The translations under genes and the position numbers were made by a program. From Leptospiraceae bacterium (GTDB lineage: Bacteria > Spirochaetota > Leptospiria > Leptospirales > Leptospiraceae), in the NCBI GenBank assembly GCA_027485405.1, contig JAIXRB010000011.1, positions 1 to 21,601 on the forward strand: DNA of 21,601 nucleotides, read 5' to 3'. The first letter of the stretch is position 1, and the number at the start of each line of letters is the position of its first letter. Positions 1 to 7,600 of the stretch are shown here, piece after piece. A model generated the notes under the pieces. It was not told the DNA's origin, did not search any database, and saw only the letters and a program-made list of their open reading frames with translations.

Positions 1-1
1 G

Positions 2-553
2 TGGACCTTGGAGTCAACGGCTACGGCATTTTGGCCATTGGTTCTTTATAGTCTGGCTATCCCTTTTTATAGTGCAAACAAGGTATTGATTTCTTCCTAC
101 TATGCTTTTAAAGATACGAAAACGCCTTTGAAAATCCAAATGCTTTCGTTTTGTTTGAGTGTTGTTTTGAGTCTTTCTTTTATGGGGTTATTCTTGCATT
201 CCTCGATAGCTCTGGCTTCTGCTGTATCTGCCACTTCTACTTTTACCTTTCTTTCTTTTCATTTAAAAAAGCATAAGGCACGGTTCCTTGTTCTGCCACT
301 TTTGAAAAAAATGTCTAGATTACTTTTGCCGGCACTTTCTTTGAGTCTCTGGATTCTGTGCGTAAATTTTTTTGGAAAAGCTTCCTTCTTTGATCAAGTA
401 TCTCCGATCTTAGGTTTTGCAAATGCTTCCCGATTGTATTTGATTATAGCCATTTTACCTGCAGTCGGAGTTTATTTTTTGGTAGGCTATGCTTTGCAAA
501 TTCCAGAAGCTGAAATGTTTCTTGGCAAAATCTTAAAGAGAAAAAGGAAATAA
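2..553 (+). CDS. murJ: MurJ (MviN) lipid II flippase, C-terminal part, 5' end outside window
   Basis: This is the last third of an integral membrane flippase of the MOP superfamily, which moves lipid-linked peptidoglycan precursor (lipid II) across the inner membrane. The reading frame is open from base 2, so the gene begins before the window; the TTG at base 8 is an internal codon. The recognisable part is the stretch YSLAIPFYSANKVL followed by YAFKDTKTPLKI, which matches the conserved MurJ segment 'YSLG-PF-S-NKVL...YA-KDTKTP'. At least four further hydrophobic segments follow, and the protein ends in a basic tail (KILKRKRK). About 183 codons are visible against roughly 500-550 for the family. 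The next gene starts four bases after the stop, so the two are probably co-transcribed. The family call is fairly sure; the start and N-terminal domains cannot be judged. Confidence 0.85.
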   Translation, partial: WTLESTATAFWPLVLYSLAIPFYSANKVLISSYYAFKDTKTPLKIQMLSFCLSVVLSLSFMGLFLHSSIALASAVSATSTFTFLSFHLKKHKARFLVLPLLKKMSRLLLPALSLSLWILCVNFFGKASFFDQVSPILGFANASRLYLIIAILPAVGVYFLVGYALQIPEAEMFLGKILKRKRK

Positions 554-556
554 GTT

Positions 557-1474
557 TTGGATTCTTTCACTCGTCTTTTTCCCGTTTGGGTACTACTTGC
601 GAGCCTTTTAAATTTTCTCTTTCCATTTCTTTTGGATTGGATGACTAGTTCTCATATATCTTTTTTATTAAGCCTCATTATGCTTGGGATGGGGATTACC
701 TTAGAAAAGGAAGATTACTTTCGAATCAAACAAATGCCTTTGGTGGTTTTGACGGGTGTGGTTTTGCAATATACCATTATGCCTTTTTTGGGTTTTTCCC
801 TAGCTCAAATTTTGAATCTCCCGCCTGCCCTGAGCTTTGGAGTCATCTTGGTTTCTTGTTGCCCCGGCGGAACTGCTTCTAATGTCATCTGTTATCTGGC
901 AAAGGCGGATGTGGCACTCAGTGTTACTTTGACAACTATATCTACTTTGCTTGCTGTGGTTCTAACGCCGTATCTTTCTTATCTATTGATGGGAAGTCGA
1001 GTGGATGTGAATGCTTGGGGACTTTTTTTAAGTACCTTGCAAGTGATTGTAATTCCAGTAATTTTGGGGTTGTTTCTAAAAAACTATCTTCCTAAAACGA
1101 CTGCAAAAATTTTGCCTTTCGCTCCTCCAATTGCCGTGATAAGCATTGTTCTGATTGTTTCTTCCGTTATTGGGAAGGGCAAAGCGAGCTTTCTTTCCGC
1201 TGGAGTTGAGCTTTTCACCGCAGTTATTCTATTGCATGGTTTAGGTTTTTTAATGGGATATTTGATTTCAGTTCTTTTGTTTAAAAACCAAAGAGTGGCA
1301 AGGACAATTTCTATTGAAGTCGGAATGCAAAATTCAGGTTTGGGAGTTGTTCTTGCCAAACTGCATTTTGCAGATCCCATGACTGCTTTGCCTGCGGCAC
1401 TATCGAGTCTTTGCCATTCGCTGATTGGGAGTAGCCTTGCTTCCGTTTGGGCAAGAAAAAAAGTTAAAAACTAA
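557..1474 (+). CDS. BASS-family bile acid:sodium symporter-like transporter
   Basis: A 305-residue polytopic inner-membrane protein of the bile acid:sodium symporter (BASS) family, which couples sodium entry to uptake of an organic anion. Two family signatures are visible. CCPGGTASN at residues 101-109 and EVGMQNSGLG at 254-263 correspond to the crossing helices that bind sodium in the structurally known bacterial ASBT homologues; the Glu, Gln and Asn ligands (E254, Q258, N109) are present. About nine hydrophobic segments cover the chain. The start is TTG at 557, supported by an AAGGA ribosome-binding sequence about nine bases upstream and a spacing of three bases from murJ. The substrate cannot be read from sequence; 'bile acid' is only the family name, and pantoate, pyruvate or other organic acids are used by relatives. 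The stop codon overlaps the ileS stop codon on the other strand. Confidence 0.87.
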   Translation: MDSFTRLFPVWVLLASLLNFLFPFLLDWMTSSHISFLLSLIMLGMGITLEKEDYFRIKQMPLVVLTGVVLQYTIMPFLGFSLAQILNLPPALSFGVILVSCCPGGTASNVICYLAKADVALSVTLTTISTLLAVVLTPYLSYLLMGSRVDVNAWGLFLSTLQVIVIPVILGLFLKNYLPKTTAKILPFAPPIAVISIVLIVSSVIGKGKASFLSAGVELFTAVILLHGLGFLMGYLISVLLFKNQRVARTISIEVGMQNSGLGVVLAKLHFADPMTALPAALSSLCHSLIGSSLASVWARKKVKN

Positions 1475-4206
1475 ACCACGGATTCACATCGATGACAGAG
1501 ATTACGATCGGGTTCTCCCATTTCGATTGTATGCCTCCAGCATCTCGGGCATTCCGGTTCTTTTGGCAATGTGACCATGACTTGGTATGATTCTGATTTA
1601 AACTCAGAAATCACCTCGGCAGGATGTGAAGAATTCAATGCATCGATTTCTACTTGGGAAACGACTAAATAGAGTGCCCAGTCTTCCTTGGAAAGGGAAG
1701 TAAATCTAGGATCATTGCTAAAAAATAGCACCTTACCTTCCAATGATTTTCCAAGACTTCCTTTTTTGCGTGCTTCTTCCAAAGCTTTTTGCACGGATTC
1801 TTTCACTTCAAAAATAAAAGCAAATTCGTTGTCTAGGTTTGCATTTTCGTGTTCGGAAAGATCTCGAAAATCATGAAAGAAAACCGAATCAGTGTTGCCC
1901 AGTTCTTGCCAAACTTCTTCGGCAGTGAACGAAAGAATAGGGGCAACTAGGAGGGCAAGGCTTTCACAGATTTTTCGTAAGGCGAATGCAGAAGACTTTC
2001 GCTCTTTTGAGTCTTTGTGGTTGCAATACATTCGATCTCGAATGATTTCAAAATAGTCTTGGGAAAGATCACCCGAGATGAAAAGCAAAAGTCTTTGGTA
2101 GACCAAATGGAACTGATAGTTGTTATAGTATTCTTGTAATTCCTTGTTTAGCTTAGCTAACTTAGATAAATAAAAAGCATCGATTTTCTCAAGTGCTGGC
2201 TTAGAGTCCTCTTGTTTGGAAGCACAATTGCCAAGCAGATAACGGAATGTGTTTCGTATCTTTCGATAGGACTCTGAAACCAGCTTGATTCCGTCTTTTG
2301 TAAGTCGCAGGTCATCTCGAAAGTCCTGAGAAGAAATCCAAAGCCTCAGAACATCGGCTCCGTTTGTGCCAATGACTTCACTTGGTTCGATCCCATTGCC
2401 CAATGATTTGGACATGGCTCTACCTTGGTCATCTAGGGTATACCCATGGGTTAGGACTGATCGGTAAGGCGGAAATCCCCTGAGTGCCATGGAAGGCCAA
2501 AGAGAACTTTGGAACCAACCTCGGTGCTGGTCAGAACCTTCTAGATAAAGGTCTGCAGGCTCAGAGTCCAAAGAGTCTCCAAAAACTGCAAAATTAGAAA
2601 CACCCGAATCAAACCAAACGTCCAAAATGTCTTTGTCTTGTTTCAAGTCGGTACTGTTGCATTTTGTGCAATGTGAATTAGGTGGAAGGAGGGATTCTGC
2701 TGGTTCAGAATACCAAACCTCTATTCCTTTTTGTTTAACTATATCAATGAAATACTGGATACTTTCTTTTGTTAAATGTGTCTCTCCGCAGTTTTGGCAA
2801 GTAAAACTTGGGATGGGAACTCCCCAGTTTCTTTGGCGGGACAAACACCAATCCGGTCTGGATTCCACCATGGACTGGATTCGGCTAATGCCCCAGTCCG
2901 GGATCCACTTAACCTTTTGAATTGCGGAGAGAGAATTGCTTCGAAGACCATTGTGGTCAATAGATAGAAACCACTGCGGGGTGGCTCTAAAAATCAAAGG
3001 TTTTTTGCTTCGCCAGCTGTGAGGATAGGAATGCTGAAACTCTGAATAATGAAGCAAAGCTTCTTTTTCCTTGAGAAGTTCAACGATTTTAGGGTTTGCG
3101 TCCCAGATTTTTATTCCCTTCATCATGGGGAATTCGTCCGTATAGCGGCCATAGTCATCTACTGGAGAGTAGGCGGGTAGTCCGGCTTGGGTTCCCACTC
3201 TATAGTCGTCGGTTCCATGGCCCGGTGCGGTATGCACACAGCCAGTTCCAGCATCCAAAGTAACATGGGGTCCAAACAAAGGAATGGAATCTTGAGGAAG
3301 AAAGGGATGTTGGAAAACCATTGCCTTTAATTCTTCATTGGTCAGTCGTTTGGTTTTTATAAATTCTTTGCCTACTTTTTGAGAAACGGATTCAGCCAAA
3401 CCCTCTGCGAGGATGTAGTCCTTTCCCTCACTGGAATAAAAGGCATAGTCTAGTTCTGGATTGAAGCAAATTGCTAAGTTAGCCGGTAGAGTCCAAGGTG
3501 TTGTGGTCCAAATGAGGCAATACGAATTGGGTCGGTTTTTTATAGGGAAGGCAACGTAAATAGACGGGGAAGTATGGTTTTGGTATTCTATTTCGGCTTC
3601 GGCATGAGCCGTTGCTAAATCAATGCACCAGTAAACAGGCTTTTTACCTTTGTAGACATAACCTTTTTCAAAGAGTTTTCCAAAAACTTCGACAATCTTT
3701 GCTTCAAAGCTAGGGTCCATTGTTAAATACTTTTGGGACTCTTCCCAAAAACAAAGGAATCGATCTAAGTCTTTACCTTGCTTTGAAACAAATTGGTCAG
3801 CGTATTCGCGACATTTTTTACGAAGGTCATGAGGAGAGGTGCTTCGTGCGTCTTTGCCTAAGTTTTTTAGAACTTGGACTTCGATGGGCAAGCCATGGCA
3901 ATCCCAACCTGGAATCATTCCAGCCTGAAACCCAGAAAGGTTTTTGGATTTAACTATAATGTCTTTTAAAATTTTGTTTAAAGCATGTCCTAAATGAAAG
4001 TTCCCGTTGGCGTAAGGTGGGCCGTCGTGTAAGGTGAAAGTTTTTTTCCCTTTTCTGATTTCCTGCATTTTAGAAAAAGTTTTTTCTTGTTTCCACTTTT
4101 CGATTTGTGCCGGTTCTCTTTTGGCGAGGTCAGCCTTCATGGGAAAGTTGGTTTCGGGCAAGAGAACGGTTTTCGAGAAGGGGTTTTCTTTTTCTACTTT
4201 TGCCAT
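1471..4206 (-). CDS. ileS: Isoleucyl-tRNA synthetase
   Basis: A cytoplasmic class I aminoacyl-tRNA synthetase that charges tRNA-Ile, 911 residues long (bacterial enzymes are about 920-940). The HIGH-type motif is HLGH at residues 71-74, preceded by DGPPYANGN. GWDCHGLPIE lies near 100-109. The CP1 editing domain shows TTTPWTLPANLAI and the segment GTGCVHTAPGHGTDDYR. The KMSKS motif reads AMSKS around residue 598, with the first Lys replaced by Ala. A C-terminal zinc site is formed by C886, C889, C904 and C907. The N-terminal LLPETNFPM and this zinc tail mark the ordinary bacterial (type 1) enzyme rather than the eukaryote-like, mupirocin-resistant type found in some other spirochaetes. The ATG is 49 bases downstream of the LRR lipoprotein gene, so the two may share a transcript. 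I see no T-box leader. Confidence 0.97.
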   Translation of the reverse strand: MAKVEKENPFSKTVLLPETNFPMKADLAKREPAQIEKWKQEKTFSKMQEIRKGKKTFTLHDGPPYANGNFHLGHALNKILKDIIVKSKNLSGFQAGMIPGWDCHGLPIEVQVLKNLGKDARSTSPHDLRKKCREYADQFVSKQGKDLDRFLCFWEESQKYLTMDPSFEAKIVEVFGKLFEKGYVYKGKKPVYWCIDLATAHAEAEIEYQNHTSPSIYVAFPIKNRPNSYCLIWTTTPWTLPANLAICFNPELDYAFYSSEGKDYILAEGLAESVSQKVGKEFIKTKRLTNEELKAMVFQHPFLPQDSIPLFGPHVTLDAGTGCVHTAPGHGTDDYRVGTQAGLPAYSPVDDYGRYTDEFPMMKGIKIWDANPKIVELLKEKEALLHYSEFQHSYPHSWRSKKPLIFRATPQWFLSIDHNGLRSNSLSAIQKVKWIPDWGISRIQSMVESRPDWCLSRQRNWGVPIPSFTCQNCGETHLTKESIQYFIDIVKQKGIEVWYSEPAESLLPPNSHCTKCNSTDLKQDKDILDVWFDSGVSNFAVFGDSLDSEPADLYLEGSDQHRGWFQSSLWPSMALRGFPPYRSVLTHGYTLDDQGRAMSKSLGNGIEPSEVIGTNGADVLRLWISSQDFRDDLRLTKDGIKLVSESYRKIRNTFRYLLGNCASKQEDSKPALEKIDAFYLSKLAKLNKELQEYYNNYQFHLVYQRLLLFISGDLSQDYFEIIRDRMYCNHKDSKERKSSAFALRKICESLALLVAPILSFTAEEVWQELGNTDSVFFHDFRDLSEHENANLDNEFAFIFEVKESVQKALEEARKKGSLGKSLEGKVLFFSNDPRFTSLSKEDWALYLVVSQVEIDALNSSHPAEVISEFKSESYQVMVTLPKEPECPRCWRHTIEMGEPDRNLCHRCESVV

Positions 4207-4255
4207 GGTGTAATTTCCAGTTTTTAGAATCGGGCTGTTAGGAAAACGGAAAAAA

Positions 4256-4882
4256 CTAGATTTTGACCCGCACCTTTGGCAGTTCGTCTCTGAGTCGAAT
4301 AACGTCCTCCTTTTCGAGCATTACTTTTTGCAGAGTCAGCTCTTGTAAAAAACCCAGTAATTTTAAGTTCTTGGGAAGGCCTGTGATCTTTCGGCAGAGG
4401 GTCAGATCGAGCTTTTTCAGATTGGGGATCTGGGCTAGGATCTCCACATCTTTATCAGTGAATGCAATCTTTGTTTCATCTAAGGCAAGGATTTCTAAGT
4501 TTTTCAAACTAGGAAGGGAGCTTGGCACTTCTGCGATTTCCGTTCTGCCGAGCAAAAGAACTTTCAAATTGGGCAGGTTTCCAAAATTTGCGGGAAGCGA
4601 AGATAGAGTGTTTCCATACAGGTTTAATAGCCTTAGCTCTTTCAGTTCGATAAACGAATCTGGGAGAGAGGATATGGAATTGTAAGGGATCTGCAATTCT
4701 TCAACCTTTTGTAGATTTGAAATGGTGCTAGGAATGGGTCCTAATTCTTTGTTGGAAATAGAAACGATTGTCAGTTGGGCACTGTTTTGGATCAGAGTTT
4801 CCCAATCTGCTTTCTCTTTGGCACAGGACAGGAAAAGGATAAAAAAAACGGAAAGGATTGGGGCTTTTTGTAGGAGCTTCAC
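4256..4882 (-). CDS. Leucine-rich-repeat lipoprotein
   Basis: A 208-residue predicted lipoprotein. The N-terminus MKLLQKAPILSVFFILFLSC is a hydrophobic signal ending in a spirochaete-type lipobox with C20 as the lipidated residue. From about residue 36 onward there are roughly six leucine-rich repeats of about 23 residues, with the pattern 'SLP-xF-xL-xL-xLxLxxN-I'. Examples are LKELRLLNLYGNTLSSLP and LPNLKVLLLGRTEIAEVP. Such repeats make a curved solenoid used for protein binding; the partner is unknown. The start is GTG, because an in-frame TGA lies a short distance upstream and no other start precedes the signal sequence. No clear ribosome-binding site is visible. It sits 49 bases upstream of ileS on the same strand, and divergent from the acyl-CoA dehydrogenase across an 82-base gap. 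Function beyond 'envelope LRR protein' is not inferable. Confidence 0.85.
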   Translation of the reverse strand: MKLLQKAPILSVFFILFLSCAKEKADWETLIQNSAQLTIVSISNKELGPIPSTISNLQKVEELQIPYNSISSLPDSFIELKELRLLNLYGNTLSSLPANFGNLPNLKVLLLGRTEIAEVPSSLPSLKNLEILALDETKIAFTDKDVEILAQIPNLKKLDLTLCRKITGLPKNLKLLGFLQELTLQKVMLEKEDVIRLRDELPKVRVKI

Positions 4883-4930
4883 GATTATATCTTTTGGACT
4901 TCACTTGCTCCTTGCAAATCGATTTTTTTC

Positions 4931-4958
4931 TTTACAGCGAGGTTCTTTCGCTTAGAAT
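4931..4958 (+). promoter_or_regulatory. Candidate sigma-70 promoter for the acyl-CoA dehydrogenase gene
   Basis: TTTACA (4931-4936) and TAGAAT (4953-4958) each match the sigma-70 consensus at five of six positions and are separated by 16 bases. The ATG of the downstream gene is at 4965, only six bases past the -10 element, so transcription from here would begin at or within a base or two of the start codon. The intervening bases contain no Shine-Dalgarno sequence, which agrees with a leaderless message. This is inferred from sequence only. Confidence 0.5.
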
Positions 4959-4964
4959 TTTAGC

Positions 4965-6149
4965 ATGATCTCAGTTGCCAAACCTCTCCAAAAATTAGAC
5001 CTATTCAACCCGACTGAAGCCCACTTAGACTTACGAGACTCTGTTGCTAATTTCAGTAAACGAGAACTAGATGAAACCGCGAAAGAAATGGATGAAAGGG
5101 AAGAGTTTCCAATTGAATTGTTCCGAAGATTAGGGACGGAGATTGGAATTTTCGGAGTTACTATCCCCGAAGAAGCTGGAGGTTTGGGTCTAGATCCGCT
5201 TGCAAGCGTTATCGTTCATGAGGAAATGTCGAAATACGATCCTGGTTTCACTTTGTCGTATTTGGCTCACGAAGTTCTTTTTGTAAACAATCTGTTCTAT
5301 TCAAGTAACAAAAGGCAACAAGAGAAGTATCTGCCCAAAGTGCTTTCGGGAGAATGGGTCGGCGGAATGGGCATGACTGAACCCGGAGCTGGAACCGACG
5401 TTTTGGGAATGACTACTTCGGCTGTCAAGAAAGGGGATCGTTATGTGATAAATGGAGTTAAACAGTACATTACGAACGGTTCCATTGGCAATTGTTTTTT
5501 GTTGTATACCAAATTGGATAAATCTTCAAAGAAGATGACCTCTTTTGTTATAGAGTCTAGCTACAAAGGATTTTCGGTTGGAAAGAAAGAAGAAAAAATG
5601 GGTATGCGATCTTCTCCAACCACCCAAGTGGTTTTTGAAGATATGGAAGTTCCAGAGGAGAACTTGATTGGAGAAGAAAACTCCGCAATCACGCATATGA
5701 TGCGAAACTTGGAAATCGAGCGTGTAACTCTTGCCGCTCAAAGTCTTGGGATTGCTAGTCGCTGTATCGAAATTATGTGCGATTATTCAATGCGCCACAG
5801 GGAAGCCTTTCAAAAGAAGTTGATCGACTTTGGACAAATCCAGAGGTTGGTTGCCGAGTCCTACGCAGATTTTTCAGCGGCAAGAGCTTTGGTTTACCAA
5901 GTGGCAAGTCAGATTGGACCCGACATTCGAAACTCTTTAGGAGCCGCTTCGGCAAAACTGGTTGCAACAACAATGGCAGAACGAGTGAGTCGAAATGCGA
6001 TTCAGGTTTTGGGGGGCTATGGATATTGCCGTGAGTATCCTGTTGAGCGCTTGCATAGGGATTCCATCTTACTTTCTATTGGTGGAGGAACCAATGAAGC
6101 TATGCAAAAAAATATAGCGAGTGACCTGCGAAAGCTATTTACTGAGTAA
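4965..6149 (+). CDS. Acyl-CoA dehydrogenase, isovaleryl/long-chain-type active site
   Basis: A 394-residue FAD-dependent acyl-CoA dehydrogenase, expected to oxidise an acyl-CoA to the 2,3-enoyl-CoA in fatty-acid or branched-chain amino-acid degradation and pass electrons to ETF. Signature 1 is visible as MTEPGAGTD from residue 137, and signature 2 as QVLGGYGYCREYP from 347. The chain has the family's usual length. At the C-terminus the position that is the catalytic Glu in medium- and short-chain enzymes reads IGGGTNEAM, with Gly374 in place of Glu. A Glu is found instead in LEIER (E252), the position used by isovaleryl-CoA and long-chain acyl-CoA dehydrogenases. Substrate class is therefore probably isovaleryl or long/branched acyl-CoA, not settled. 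There is no ribosome-binding site ahead of the ATG. The gene has no operon partner here; its 3' end overlaps the convergent GDYXXLXY gene by 15 bases. Confidence 0.93.
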   Translation: MISVAKPLQKLDLFNPTEAHLDLRDSVANFSKRELDETAKEMDEREEFPIELFRRLGTEIGIFGVTIPEEAGGLGLDPLASVIVHEEMSKYDPGFTLSYLAHEVLFVNNLFYSSNKRQQEKYLPKVLSGEWVGGMGMTEPGAGTDVLGMTTSAVKKGDRYVINGVKQYITNGSIGNCFLLYTKLDKSSKKMTSFVIESSYKGFSVGKKEEKMGMRSSPTTQVVFEDMEVPEENLIGEENSAITHMMRNLEIERVTLAAQSLGIASRCIEIMCDYSMRHREAFQKKLIDFGQIQRLVAESYADFSAARALVYQVASQIGPDIRNSLGAASAKLVATTMAERVSRNAIQVLGGYGYCREYPVERLHRDSILLSIGGGTNEAMQKNIASDLRKLFTE

Positions 6150-6644
6150 CAAAGTTTTGTTTTCGTCGTAGAGCCCAACTAGGACAGATTCGCAATCTTT
6201 TGAAATGGCGAGGCCGGCAAACTTCGCATTTTCAAAAGTCTTTGCTTCGCCTTCTTGGAAAAAGTATTGTTCGGCTCCAAAGCGAATCTGTGACGAATGC
6301 CTATAAAATCGAATGCATCCAACGAGGGCTTCTGATTCCAGATTTGGCTTGGCAGAGGAAGAATTGCTCCAAAAGGGAGGGGAAGCTACTTTTTCTATGA
6401 TTCGGAAATTCAGGATACCGCTCGAAGACTTTGGTAAGTTTTCCTCTGAGTTCATTACCGCTTCATTAATCGCATAACGAAGTTCCATGTAGTCTCCTTG
6501 GAAGAGAGACCTAGGATCAATCGGTTCTAGTTCAAAAAGAACTATGTTTTCATGGGCTTTGATACTTTCTTTTTTGAGGATAGAAAATGTTATAAAAGCT
6601 AAGAAAACTAGAAAACCCAAGCCTGTTGCCCATTTTCGGATCAT
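6135..6644 (-). CDS. GDYXXLXY-domain membrane-anchored protein
   Basis: A protein of about 169 residues with one N-terminal membrane segment (roughly residues 6-23) and a probable periplasmic domain. The domain carries the name-giving motif GDYMELRY at residues 50-57, matching the GDYXXLXY family, whose function is unknown. Relatives are usually encoded beside DUF2157 and DUF4401 membrane proteins, as here. An ATG at 6656 would add four residues, but its GAAGG sequence abuts the codon with no spacing. The ATG at 6644 forms a four-base ATGA overlap with the upstream stop, like the other junctions of this operon, so I prefer it. It is the last gene of the operon and converges with the acyl-CoA dehydrogenase, overlapping it by 15 bases. 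Family call is good; role unknown. Confidence 0.83.
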   Translation of the reverse strand: MIRKWATGLGFLVFLAFITFSILKKESIKAHENIVLFELEPIDPRSLFQGDYMELRYAINEAVMNSEENLPKSSSGILNFRIIEKVASPPFWSNSSSAKPNLESEALVGCIRFYRHSSQIRFGAEQYFFQEGEAKTFENAKFAGLAISKDCESVLVGLYDENKTLLLSK

Positions 6645-7600
6645 CTTTTTGCCCATCCTTCAAATTGCTTAGAAATGTAAGGCAAAAGAAAGGAAACTCC
6701 CAAAAGAAGTAAACCAGTGCCAAGTAGGTAGGCTGACTTTAGCAAAAGAGTGACTTCTAGATTGTAGTAGTAGAGACTAAAGAAAAGAACAAATCCAAGA
6801 TACGAGAGAATGCGAATTGCCCAATCCGTTTTAAAAAATGAAACAAATAGCAAATAGGTAGAAACGAGAATGCCTGGGTTATAGCGATTCGCATACGTAA
6901 ACAAGACTAGAATAAAAGCCAAAGCCAACGTTCTAGGGTTTTTAATTCCGAAATCCAAACGATCTAAAATGTAAACAAAGAGAAGTAAGCCGACGAGGAG
7001 TGCCAGAACAATGGAAGATTCGTCTAGAATGGATACTGAAATTTCACTGAAAAAAACAAAACTCCCTATTGACAAACTTATGGATCGGAGGCGATTTTCG
7101 AGTGAAAACGGAATGGTTCGAAAACAATACAAAGTAAAAACCAGAGAGCCAAAAGGCAAAATACTGGACAAAACAGGAAATTGTATCTCCTGAAAGAAAA
7201 AGAAAAGAAAACCTATCACCAAATTGGGAGAAATGAATTGGATAGTTGGTTGAAGCAGAAAATAAAGTCCAAGACCTTCTAACAGAGTAGAAAACAAAAG
7301 GTAATAAGCCCAAAGATAGGGAGCTTTTGCATAAATGTAAACTGTGTATAAAAAGAAAACCTTAGACACAAAATAGAGACTTAAAAACAAGCCATCAAAA
7401 AAACTGATACTCGTTTTGTTCCGATTCCGAAACAAGGCTCCGAAGGAGATTATATGACCTGAAATAGAAAAAAACAGAGACTTTTCAAAAGAACCAAAAG
7501 CTTGGAACATTTGCAAAAATCCAATTGTGAAAAGGAGGGAGAAAAAGCCACCTATGAAGGAAAATAAGGAAAGTAATAGACTTTTTGGTTCTGCTTTCAT
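6641..7600 (-). CDS. DUF4401-like polytopic membrane protein
   Basis: A protein of about 319 residues made almost entirely of hydrophobic segments (ten or so), with short basic loops such as FRNRNKTS and LENRLRS. I assign it to the DUF4401 group mainly because it lies between a DUF2157-like gene and a GDYXXLXY gene, the usual order of this set, and because its N-terminal segment (LLLSLFSFIGGFFSLLF) resembles that family. The ATG at 7600 is preferred over the GTG at 7609. It has an AGGTGG ribosome-binding sequence five bases upstream and makes a four-base ATGA overlap with the previous stop. No catalytic motif is visible. A different multi-pass family is possible; the biochemical role is unknown. 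Confidence 0.68.
   Translation of the reverse strand: MKAEPKSLLLSLFSFIGGFFSLLFTIGFLQMFQAFGSFEKSLFFSISGHIISFGALFRNRNKTSISFFDGLFLSLYFVSKVFFLYTVYIYAKAPYLWAYYLLFSTLLEGLGLYFLLQPTIQFISPNLVIGFLFFFFQEIQFPVLSSILPFGSLVFTLYCFRTIPFSLENRLRSISLSIGSFVFFSEISVSILDESSIVLALLVGLLLFVYILDRLDFGIKNPRTLALAFILVLFTYANRYNPGILVSTYLLFVSFFKTDWAIRILSYLGFVLFFSLYYYNLEVTLLLKSAYLLGTGLLLLGVSFLLPYISKQFEGWAKR

Noticed and set aside
8..553. murJ fragment beginning at the TTG at base 8.
   Set aside because: The frame is open to the window edge and the TTG falls in the middle of the MurJ fold; the true start is outside the window.
1462..1472. AGTT-AAA-AACT inverted repeat followed on the minus strand by a T-run, as a terminator for ileS.
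   Set aside because: Only four weak base pairs; the T-run is part of an A-rich lysine-coding end of the symporter gene.
4884..4889. Perfect TATAAT on the minus strand one base before the GTG of the LRR lipoprotein gene.
   Set aside because: A start site seven bases further on would fall inside the coding sequence and remove the only usable start codon; there is also no -35 element at 16-18 bases. Probably chance in AT-rich DNA.
6148..6164. Possible terminator after the acyl-CoA dehydrogenase (AACAAA paired with TTTGTT, then TTTTC).
   Set aside because: The stem is almost all A-T with a two-base loop if fully paired, too weak for an intrinsic terminator.
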